Shown in pieces: positions 1 to 29,848 of a stretch of 64,000 bases of DNA. The position numbers and the translations under genes were made by a program. Positions within the stretch are counted from its first letter, which is position 1; each line of letters starts with the position of its first letter. This DNA comes from Fistularia commersonii (taxonomy: Eukaryota > Chordata > Actinopteri > Syngnathiformes > Fistulariidae), in the NCBI GenBank assembly GCA_037954325.1, contig JBBMNZ010000027.1, positions 5,707,001-5,771,000 of the forward strand, read 5' to 3'. A model generated the notes under the pieces. The model worked only from the letters and a program-made list of their open reading frames with translations, had not been told where the DNA came from and did not search any database.

Positions 1-1002
1 GGAAAATTCCCTCACACATGACATGCCAGAGACAGGTATTGTGATTGAAACTTCATAAGATATGTTCTCTTATACCAACAACTACAGTCCTTCTATGATT
101 TTTTTTTTTGAATCATTACATTGTATTCGTAATATATTTAATTGTCACTCTGAAAATAAATTAATAAATAAATCAAAATAAAATAATAAAAATGTTTAAA
201 AAATCTCAGCTGACAAAATGCGGTTTTAACGATACAGTGCTGGGATGTATGATACAGATGACAGGCCCCACAAAACTGAAGATGCTCTTGGTCTCTCCCC
301 GGGGGGAGGGGGACGTAATACAGAGGACTAATTAAAAGACCATTGAGGATAACCACCTTGAATTTTGCAGACCTTATAAATCTGCACAGGATTTGGCTAT
401 TCAGGGATTCAGGGGAAAAGGAGGGGGAGAAGAGGGTGATGCAGACAAGCTGCGATGCATGGTAAAGGCTGGCAAAAAATGTGAAGGGTTTGACTATAGG
501 ATATGGGGAACTTTTGGGGGCGGGTGGGTAGTCCTTTCCGCCCCCTCACCTCCTGTCTGAGACAATGGGTCCCACCAAGAGCCTAGGACGAGAGAGTGTG
601 ATAAGGTAATGATAATGTAATGAGGACCAATCATGGGCCTGGGCTAAGAGGAGGGCCCCTTAATTTGTCTCTAGAGTGGTAGTTCAGTGACAGATTGATT
701 ACTCTGAGTGAGAGTGAAGACATGATGCATATAAAATGAATGTGTCTCCAACAGGATAAGAAGGAGAAAGAGGATGAGAATTCATAAATCAAAATTAAAG
801 GAGAAATGGAAAAGTCTTGCAGTATTTTGTAGTGTACTGAGTAAGGCAGGTCAAGCACAGAAATAATATAAGTTATATAAAGACTTGAGATTTAACCATT
901 CTCATAACTAGAATCTGTTTTTCCTTTAATTTTATCCCACTACATATATGTATATTTCTGTTAGAGATAGAAATAACACTAATAATACTAATAATGATAA
1001 TA

Positions 1003-1150
1003 GTATATCCTTTTTTAATCCCTGAGGGCAAACACATTTTCTGCAATTAACCCCTCATGAGCAGTAGGCATGCAGTCTACCAGCACCAGGGGAGCAGTTA
1101 GGGGTTCAGTTTCTTGCTCAACACCACTGACTTTCTTGACCTATTTGTCT
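1003..1150 (+). repeat. dispersed repeat copy A
   Basis: Shares TTAATCCCTG, TTTTCTGCAATTAACCC, ATGAGCAGTAGGC and GGAGCAGTTAGGGGTTCA with copies at about 23520 and 32950. A truncated, non-coding interspersed repeat of unknown class. Borders are approximate. Confidence 0.7.
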
Positions 1151-1481
1151 ACCACTTTGGCAGGTTGACACTACTGTCAAGAAAGTGTATAATCAATAGT
1201 TTCACCTTGCATTTTGTCACCCAATATATGCACACAAAAGTAAACACCAGCTGGCAGTGCTTGGCAAATGTGAGAGACTCATTATCATCTGCAATTAATT
1301 TCATTTTATGAACTGGATGAATGCTGTGGTGACAAATGTAAAGTGCAAACAAATGTGGCCTTCATAGTAAAATAATTACTTTTCATCTAAATGACGCTCT
1401 TGTTTAATGTTAATGAATACATGTTGAGTCAGGAAAAATTCAACGGAATAATGACATTGCAGATAGGAAAAAAAATTGTAA

Positions 1482-1554
1482 ACACACACACACACGCACG
1501 CACACGTGCACGCACACACGCACACACACACACACACACACGCACACACACGCG
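1482..1554. repeat. imperfect CA/CG microsatellite
   Basis: CA repeat interrupted by several CGCA/CACG units. Confidence 0.95.
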
Positions 1555-1796
1555 AAAGGTAATTTAACACATGGACGATGAGATGTCTGAACAACATTAT
1601 AATGACTAAACAAATAATTGTGTGTAATTGAAATTACACACACTTTCAACAACTGGGAATTATTTAAACTAAAACTTATTCTATTGATGCTGCCCATCTG
1701 ATGAGTTTGGAGCATTGATTGTTGTAAAATAACATAGCCCTGTAATAAATAGCCCTGTAATTGAACTGCACTAATAACTCTTCACTCCCCATTTGT

Positions 1797-2051
1797 TCAC
1801 AATATAAAGTTGCTGATAGTTCTGCCTCTCTTAAGTGTATCTAACGCTTGCATGAGTACGTCAGTTTTCTCACTTTCACTTTTTAAAGTGAAAAGTTTTT
1901 CAAGCATACCTGTTGCCTTGGTTAAAAGAAAGTGTGTAAACTTACTCTCCCCTAACTCCTGATACTTTACTTTCAATGGCTCACTATATTCGGCAGTAAT
2001 TGGAGTCGATTGATTTTTGAAAATGAAACTGCTATTTATAATAAGGAACAC
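1797..2051 (-). other. unidentified 84-codon open frame
   Basis: An open frame with ordinary-looking amino acid composition (segment ESKFTHFLLTKATGMLEK, then a Ser/Glu/Lys-rich stretch) lies inside elp4 intron 9. I recognise no family. It has no clear acceptor or donor pair. It could be a relic of a mobile element or chance; I do not claim a gene. Confidence 0.15.
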
Positions 2052-2404
2052 TGGTATATTTTAGACATTTCACAGAGATGCTGCTGTCTATTTCTTGTAT
2101 AGAACTGTTTTGTTTTTACCACTCATAATGCTCCTTTAACTAAAATTAAGGACAGTACAACCAAAACTATAAAGAATTAATTTCTGCTAGGAATCAGCAG
2201 AGGAACAGTGCTATTGACATGTTAGTAATATGTGCCAATATTTACACTGGACAGTCCACAACTAACTGATTGTTGAAGTAGGTGAAAAGGCAGATTACTA
2301 TGGCATTTCTTCACTGCCACAAGTAGGGATGATACAAGTGGAAGATCAGCGAACTAAATGACTAAATGTATGAATGTAGTACTATTTTACTTCAGACAAC
2401 ATAC

Positions 2405-22000
<19,596 letters not shown>

Positions 22001-22173
22001 AATGCTTGTAGCGCGTCAACGCTTCGCCATGTTTTGAAGCGTTTTGCCCAATCCACGACAACTTTGGTAAACCACCACCAATCAAAAGGTAGATTGTTCC
22101 GGGGTGGAGAGACAGTGGAGAGGAAGCGTTACTTGAGGTTTATGCATGATCGGAGCGCACAGCCACCGTGTGG
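22001..22173. promoter_or_regulatory. head-to-head elp4/immp1l promoter
   Basis: Only 173 bp separate the elp4 start codon (minus strand) from a strong splice donor on the plus strand that probably ends immp1l exon 1. The interval is locally richer in CpG, has no TATA box, and carries CCAAT at 22048-22052 and 22078-22082. AACGCTTC and its exact inverse GAAGCGTT (22018-22025 and 22036-22043) flank CGCCATGTT, a YY1-like core on the minus strand (ACATGGCG). ELP4 and IMMP1L are also divergent neighbours in human. Start sites are not visible from sequence. Confidence 0.7.
22090..22173 (+). other. immp1l: probable 5' untranslated exon of immp1l
   Basis: The exon end is set by the strong donor TGG|GTGAGT at 22174. 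The matching acceptor would be CTGTAG at 29737, six bases before the immp1l ATG. The 5' boundary is a guess. Two upstream ATGs (22142 and 22146) would be out of frame with the main start after splicing and would overlap it. Confidence 0.5.
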
Positions 22174-22377
22174 GTGAGTGATTTTCCGTTGTTGCCGTAC
22201 ATTAGTTAACGTCAATTGGTCAATTCCCCTGCCCATTGTAAACAGAGCACCTGTTGTGCGTTCAAATGAAACAGCAGCCATCACATTTTGGTACCATCAA
22301 ATGACGAAACCTTTTGGCTTTACCTTGACCTTATATATTAATTTCACAGTAGCGCAAGATAACCGCAAAATGCCTGA

Positions 22378-22457
22378 ATAATATAATAATAATAATTAAA
22401 TATATATGTCTGTCTGTATGTATGTATGTATGTATGTGTGTATGTATGTATATATAA
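22378..22457. repeat. AAT / TA / TATG compound microsatellite
   Basis: Lies about 200 bp downstream of the inferred immp1l untranslated exon, inside its first intron. Confidence 0.9.
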
Positions 22458-23519
22458 TACTTCAAATGACTAGTAGAGTTGAATTATTAGTACATGATTA
22501 TAAGACCATCCGATTTACACCAGTTTACTTACAGTATTGAATTAGACCATAAATTAGTATTTGTCATATTAAGGGATTAAGAGCACATGTTATTTTTATG
22601 TCTTGAAGGACATAGTTTATGGAAATTCCTCTCCATACCTTCAAGGGAAAAATGGATTAATAAACTATACGAGCAGCTACACTAAGCTAATCTGAATTTC
22701 ACTAATTTACTCAATTCCTGCTTGGACAGGAGTTGCCCTTTATAAGGATAAGATGAAAATGTTTGCTAAAGGGTCACAGAAGGTCACAATGTACTGTAGC
22801 TTTATATTTGCTCCAGTCACATTCAGCTAGGGGAACTCATCAAGTATAAAGGTGAGGGGAGATAATATCAGAATACTGTTACATCTTTAGCTTAAAAAAT
22901 AGCAAGGGATAGATTTGTGGATTTCTACACTGACTTTTATTGTGACAACATATCATTGTAATCATCTCCACCTTACTCAACATCATTATAGCATAATCCT
23001 ACATACCACAGTAAATGTATGTATAACTTTATGTTCACTGTTTTTGTCATGGGTAATGTAAGAGAAGTTGTGTAAATGGGATAAGTTAAAATTTGATGCG
23101 AGGTGTCTGATAAATTCTGAGTGTGTTAGCTTTACTTTGTCAGTTCATTCGTCTTGTTTGATAGCAGTTGCCACATTTTATATACTGTGCCGATTTGGCA
23201 CAAATGTAAAAAAAAAGTGAAGCATTTCCTCAGTATTGTCTTTCAAATAACTGCACATCGAAGCTGCCTTTTTTTCTTTATTCATACCACTTACTCCGTA
23301 CAGGGTCGGGGGATACTAAAGCCAATCCAAGCTGTCATTGGGTGAGAGGAGGCTCAGCCAGTGTAGGTTGAAGCTTAATCATAAAAGATTCACATACACA
23401 TATAGAGCACATGATAATTTGCACAAATTTATATAAACTCACCCTTTCATACATTAAATTAAGAAAAAATATTGTGACTCCATTGCATGTTCAGGTTTTT
23501 AAATTTTGTTTTATTTTTT

Positions 23520-23735
23520 ATTTTGAATACTTTATTAATCCCTTCTGGAAAATTGTCAATAATCTGCATCAAAACCCATCCTGGATGAACCATGAACATT
23601 GGACGGCCAATGGGCAGAGCTCAGGGAGCAGTTAGGAGTTCAGTGTCTTGCTCAACCATACTTTAACCAACTAAGAGGAGCTTAGTAACTTTTTGGTTCC
23701 AAGACAACTTCTCTCATCACCTGAGCCATGACAAA
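23520..23735 (+). repeat. dispersed repeat copy B
   Basis: Same family and orientation as copies at about 1003 and 32950: TACTTTATTAATCCCTTCTG, then GGGAGCAGTTAGGAGTTCAG and TGTCTTGCTCAA. It is the most diverged of the three. Borders are approximate. Confidence 0.65.
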
Positions 23736-24119
23736 GGACTTTCCCTTTGACAGATAAAGTGTTATGAGGCAATTGTGTTTTGATTTAGCCCTATACAAAC
23801 AAGTTTGATCTGACATTTGTCAAGACTGTAATTTGTGAGGCAAGCATATTTTTGGATCAGAAGACCTATCTTGCATTTTACTTTTTTGTTTAATTCAAAG
23901 GTGTTTGGTGTTGTTGAGGTCAGTCCTCTATACAGGCCAGACAAGGTCTTACTCACCAAGTGCAACTAAACATGAGAAAGTGAAACTCTTGTGTTTCTTG
24001 TGGCAGTTTTACTTGTGTCAAAACAATCTAGTTGGACATTTTGCAATATATTGGCTTAGAGGCCTAGCCCAACCCCTGCAAATCAGTAGTAAAAAGAGAC
24101 ATACTTTACAGTTGGAACA

Positions 24120-24470
24120 CTTCAGTCCAGCAGGTGATTTCAGATTGCCTTCCAGAGGGGTGTAATTTACTTTTCTGCTGCACCAGAGTCAAGTGGCAGC
24201 ATGCCTTACACCACTCCACCTGACGCCCTGGCTTTGTGCTTAGTGATGTAAGTCTTCAAGCATCTGGTCAGCCATGGAAACCCATTCCATGAAGCCTGGA
24301 CCCTTGGTGACCCTCCTTTGTGACCTAAATGGGTCTGCCACGTCATGTCTGAGTTGTGGCTCTTCCTTAAGGCTTTAATAATTCCGCTCACAATTGTACA
24401 TGGAAAATCTGGCATGAAGGAATTTCGTAAATTAACTTTAAGAAAGAGGTTGTGGCCTGTGACAGACCCA
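24120..24470 (-). mobile_element. remnant of a second Tc1/mariner-type element
   Basis: Read on the minus strand, the segment has words typical of another fish Tc1/mariner transposase (VQASWNGFPW and, in a shifted frame, HGMGFHG and VEWCKACCHLTL). Several frame shifts and stops break it, and no terminal repeats were found. It is a partial, old copy in immp1l intron 1. The family assignment is from memory of the pattern. Confidence 0.55.
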
Positions 24471-26099
24471 AGTTTAAATTCAATTTTCAGTGACTTTCAA
24501 TCATTCTATTCTTTCCCAAATATGTGTGTTAATACAGATAGGCCACTTAATACTTGGATTTTCTACAGTTAAGTGTGTCAGAATAGGCAAACCACCCACT
24601 TAACAAAAGCAGGTTTTCTAAGCTCTAATGTCCACTGTCCACAGACTTATTAACTAATAAGTGGTCAGTGTAATTCTTAGGACAGTTGGGAAGGAGCTTT
24701 CTGTGGCAGAGAGATGCCAGAGGCAGCACAAGATCACAGGATACTCTAAAACTCCAGAGGAAGCAATTGCCCAACTGCTCACTTTACAAATGCTCTCAGC
24801 AAAGGCAGTCCTGCTGTTTTGACAGCACTGTTGAGATTTATATGTCCTGACAGAAGACCAAGGGAATGTATCATGACTGACAACACTTGGTGTTGTGGAA
24901 AGCCAAATAAAATGCTATGGCTGACCTGCATCCCAGCAGCAGCAGGAGGAGGACAGGGCAACATGCTGGAGTTCAAATATGATTCCATAGGAACAGTTCA
25001 ATTTTCACATGTTTTTTTTTTGCATTTGTTTGTTTTTTTTCCAAAAAAAGATGGAAAGAGGTAACATCAATGTATGGTGCAAAAGCAAAGCTGATATGTC
25101 GAGCGGTAGTTGGTATCAAACTAACTTACTTTCAGTTTTATTTTGCTTTAACACAGCATTGCGTTTACAGCCTACAATTTGTAGGCTGGTATAATTTAGC
25201 TAGTCTTTCACTGAAAGTGTGTCATTTGCTATATTATGCCCATATTTAGGGAGTTGAGTATGAGAACATGTTAACATTGCTGTGGAAACATTTTCACCTC
25301 ATCCTCCACTCCAAATTTTCGATTCTTATTCACAAAAATAACATAACCTTCTTTTCCAATGCATCATCGTATGTTTTTTATGCTGTTGTTTTGCTTTTTT
25401 GTTAGTTTTATTCAATCTCTGTATCTGATCAAACCATATAATGGCGGCAGTCATAACATGTCAACTTTTCCCGGTCTCTGTTTGGGTTCCTTCAGACTAA
25501 TTTTGCAATCAGTTTTGAGCTACCAGAAGCAGTACACTTTTTGTGTCTGGGGTACGCAAGATTATGATCAACATGCACCATATTTGTTTTGGTAGTTTTT
25601 AAAGGAAATAATATTCAAAGGACAAAAGAACAATAAACTTCAGATAGGTTTTACGGCTAGATTTGTGCATGGATTTGACTTGCTCCATGTGTGCGGCTTT
25701 TTTGGCTTCTTCATGTCAGAGCCATATTTTATGCAATCCACAGAATCTATAGAAATGATAAGATATAAGACAAAAACCGTTACTTCTCATTTCAACTAAC
25801 TTTCTAAAAAAATTAAACATTAATGTTTAGGTTGAGGTATCTGTCATTGACTGGTGTTTAAAACATAGCTGGCTTTGTCAGTAGCTGGGCAAAGAAAAAT
25901 ACAAACTCCTTTGTGAATCTGTTACAACACAAGATAAGATCTCTCATCTCTCTCACCAGCAGGCTATAGCACCACATATATGCATGCAGTCAATACAATA
26001 AGGCTTAGTGGCTAGTTTTTTCCATTCAATGTGATTGGCTTGGGGCTTTGTCAAACCACACTTCCTTTCAATTCATTGCAGTTGTATTCATATCACTTC

Positions 26100-26480
26100 C
26101 CTCTTATTTGCTCTGACTGACCCATTGATTGTAGGTTTAAACCCACAGCTCCGCAAATAGCAGCTCAACTCAGCTGTTTCACGGCTGCGTTGCTGTTAGC
26201 AACAATGAAAAGAGCAATATGGAGATCAGCAGCTTCAATTAAGCCTCTAATAGAAGGCATACCTAGATGAGATTGGGGCTAGACATACAATTCTGTGACT
26301 GGGACTTTTACATCTGTCACTCTCCATCCAGCCAGGTGTCCCCGTCTAAATCAGCAGGATTAACTCCGATTGGTCTGATAGTTGAAATGGAGCCCCCCTT
26401 AATGCCAAACCGCCTCCTTTTTATTGTTCACATTAAGATCAAATTAAGCTCTGCGCAACAGGACTAATGCTCCACCCTCC
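26100..26480. promoter_or_regulatory. candidate conserved non-coding block in immp1l intron 1
   Basis: Single-copy-looking sequence with CTTCAATTAAGCCTC, AGGATTAACTCCGATTGG, TTTTTATTGTTCACATTAAG and ATCAAATTAAGCTC. The composition and spaced AT cores resemble vertebrate developmental enhancers. A similar short block (ATATCAATTAAGTCTCC) follows at about 26.74 kb. Not aligned. Confidence 0.35.
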
Positions 26481-27294
26481 TCTGCCTTCTGCTGCCCAGA
26501 GGAAGACATCAGAAGTGGGATTCGTCCTCTCTCTGATGCTGCCTGCTCCTCCAGACTCCCTTCCATCTGGGATCCTCTGGGAGAAGAAGAATATCTGACA
26601 AGGGGGCTTGTAAGCCTCTTAGCCCCCCTGTTGCCCAGCTCCCTCTCAGCCCATGTTTTCCTAATTTAGTTGTGTAAGGAGTCTCCCTGTGTGCTGTTTG
26701 GATTGAGATTGTCTTTGTGCTTCTAATAGACTGGCCATGTATATCAATTAAGTCTCCTTAGCCAAAGGCAGGTTCAGTTCTCTTGAGACCAGCGCCTGTT
26801 ATCTTTATTTGAATATTTCTGTATACTTATGATCATTTGTATTCTGATCTCTATCTAATCTATCGATCTATCTACTTTTCATTGCAAGTCTTTATTTTTT
26901 AGACTATCTAATGAAGCCTCAAGACTGCTCAGCATTACTTGAGCTGTAATTTTAATTACTTTATACTCTAAGTATATGAAAGCAATCAATTATAATCATA
27001 TGGCAACTAGCATTAACACTTAAGTTCAAGTTTTCATGATTTATTATGCTATGAAACCGTCCTGTTGTATGTAATGTTTTTTTGGTTTGTATTATGACTG
27101 TAAAGAACATATTGTTAGTGACTTTCAGGTAGCCAGAGATACCCCTGATTGAGAAGCTCCAGCTCTTTACACAACATGATCTTCAAAGCTGCAAGGACAC
27201 TGTCATGGGGATATGTACCCATGCTTCTGTGTTCTTTTTGTTTTTTTATTTTCATGAACTTCCTTTCATTGCTGCTGACTGCTGTGCTCCCTAG

Positions 27295-27450
27295 TAAGAG
27301 GATCACTAAGTTAAACACACAGTGATGGCTTTCGATCGGCAGCTATTCATTTGGGATCCCCCTCTTCTCCCCACTGTAGCACTGTGTTGTGACTGTGGGA
27401 GGCCAGTGGCTACAGATGGTTCTGCAGAGAGGGCTGCGCTGACTTTCTTT
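27295..27450. promoter_or_regulatory. candidate non-coding element in immp1l intron 1
   Basis: A non-repetitive run with GGCTTTCGATCGGCAGCTAT, TCATTTGGGATCC and CAGTGGCTACAG, in a more even base composition than its surroundings. Weak evidence. Confidence 0.25.
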
Positions 27451-28426
27451 GTTTTCCCATGAACATGTTTAGCGTGTAATCCTGGATTAATGGGAATACT
27501 TTGTGTTAATTTACAGCTGTAATACAACATTCATTTATTGTTGGTACTCCCAAACACAAACACACTTGTTCTGGGAATTAGGAGCAGGAGATAGTGTGCA
27601 TTTACAGACCCTGGGGAATTACAGGTAATGGAGATCCAATCAAGTGCCTCTGTGGATGTCCACCTCATGCTGAATCCCCAAGGAATCACTGCAGCTCACA
27701 TATTCACTTTTTATAAGTGTAGGTAATGCCCATTGTTTGTGCACATTCACACCACATGCGTACGCACATACACACTATCAATGACAGAGGGTGCCTCAGA
27801 AAACCAGACGGCTGCATATGGACTCTCTTGATATCAGTCACTGGCCGTGTGATCTTGTTATGCAAAGTCCCTTAATCCCTACCTATGATGAATGCATACT
27901 GCAATGGGTGGGGGGAGCGCTCAAACACAGATATGAAGGCAGCTGTACGGGAGGCTGTCCACTGTGCTTTGCGAATGAGTGCTAGGAAAGATTCCTTATC
28001 CCCATCCAAGGGAGAGCACATGTGGGATCATGTCTGAGTGTGCATTACACCTATGCAATGAGAGCAACACTGAAGAAGGAAGCTGAGTGTAAGACAAATA
28101 GAGCTGAACATGTCACCTCATTGCAGACCTGAGATTCACATTAACCTTTAGACTGCTTGCTTCCCAACAGAGGAATTATAGGGACAGAGGTGTCATTGTA
28201 CCAGCTGGGGGAGAACTAATATTACAATTCCTGTGGAACAGAATAAGAGATCATAGCTGACTGTGCCTGGAAAGGGGCATTTGTCTCTGTGCAGAGCATA
28301 TATCTGTATAATTCTGCTCTCTTCACCTATTTGAACACTGTCTTTCTCTGTGGGGCAAAGAACAGGGTTGTCAGGGTTATCAGGAAACGAGGGAAGAGCA
28401 CAATAGTGGTACTGAGAGGCGATAGG

Positions 28427-28734
<308 letters not shown>

Positions 28735-29737
28735 GGATTAGGTGTAACACCTTTGGCAGGGCTGGGAGAGCCACCTGACACTCTGTCTGTTGGGGACCCA
28801 AGGAGAGAATGGGGTGGAGGGGCAAGGGAGAAATTGGGGGTCTAATCCGTGTCCATCTTTGGGAAGTCATTCCCGGGGCTCTGAGGATTTGGGGCTTTAG
28901 TTTCTGCTCTGCTTGCTTTAGTTAATAATACCCTGGGAGGGAGAGAAGACATGGAGAGAGAAAGGGGGAGAATTGGGAGATGGAAGAAAAAGATTTCTTT
29001 ACCCTGTGGTGGATTGGCAGGACAGCGGCCTGAACTAAAAATGTTTGAAGTGCAGGCTATTCTTCTCTAAACATACAGTTCCTTAGTGATGGTACATATA
29101 GTTGCATTTGTGCAGGTGGGGTGTGTATGCTCTGTGCATGACAGTGCGTAAAGATAAGCTTGCTTTCTTCTGCTCATACAGCAGGTTACAGTTTAAGTCA
29201 ATACTCTGAGTGTGAGGGGGATGTTTGCTCAGAAGGCACATGGATAGTCCTTGTGTGTGTTTGTATGATGGGGTGTTTGCAGGGTGGGTGAATGGTTGCT
29301 GAGGTTGTCTTTATGTTTCTATGGTGCTGACAGAAGTTGATAAATACTCAGATGATTGTGTTGGTGAAGGAGTCAGTGCGGTGTCAGCAACAGCTTGGAT
29401 GGAAGTGTCACAGTTTCTGTGTTTTGTCCATCACCTGTGAGCAAGGTGTTGATTGGTGTCTATCCTACACAAGAACAAAGTTCAGGGCAGTTTTCTGGTG
29501 TGAAGTAGCTGCTGAGCCTCTGCGAATGAAACACCGGGGATTGTGCCATCTTAGCAACTGTGACAACCTTGTCTGCACCCTTTAAAAAAATTGAACTCAT
29601 CAGAGTTTTCAGAAGTCATGAAGAACATATAAGTCTAACATTAATGCAAACGTTGATTAATTGCTGCAAAGTAACATAGGCATTGTGTATAATACTCTAT
29701 ATTCTGCCCTTAACTGTGGTCATGCTATGTGCTGTAG

Positions 29738-29848
29738 GTGGAGATGTTACGCCGTGCACTGGGGAAGACATTGGGCTTCGTGGCTTACAGTGTCCAGTAT
29801 GGCTGCATTGCACATTGTGCCTTCGAGTACATTGGAGAATTTGTGGTG
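29738..29848 (+). CDS. immp1l: immp1l exon 2 (start codon exon)
   Basis: Coding starts at ATG 29744-29746 and encodes 35 residues, MLRRALGKTLGFVAYSVQYG then CIAHCAFEYIGEFVV. This matches the human start MLRGVLGKT and CIAHCAFEY. The acceptor is CTGTAG|GTGGAG. Three in-phase GT dinucleotides occur at the end (29843, 29846, 29849); 29849 was chosen because it gives the same length as human. That donor, GTTGGT, is weak. Confidence 0.92.

Larger units (their letters stand above)
1..2404 (-). other. elp4 intron 9 (incomplete)
   Basis: At least 2.4 kb of non-coding DNA follows exon 9 and runs off the window; the terminal elp4 exon is not here. It contains a dispersed-repeat copy near 1.0-1.15 kb, an imperfect CA tract, a GC-rich patch around 520-590, and an unexplained minus-strand open frame at 1797-2051. 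In mammals the late ELP4 introns hold PAX6 enhancers, but I cannot point to a specific one here. Confidence 0.7.

Noticed and set aside
1..2404. Terminal elp4 exon within the left 2.4 kb
   Set aside because: No minus-strand sequence resembling the human C-terminal exon (HLPPDLSDTVSR region) was found after an AG acceptor in phase 0.
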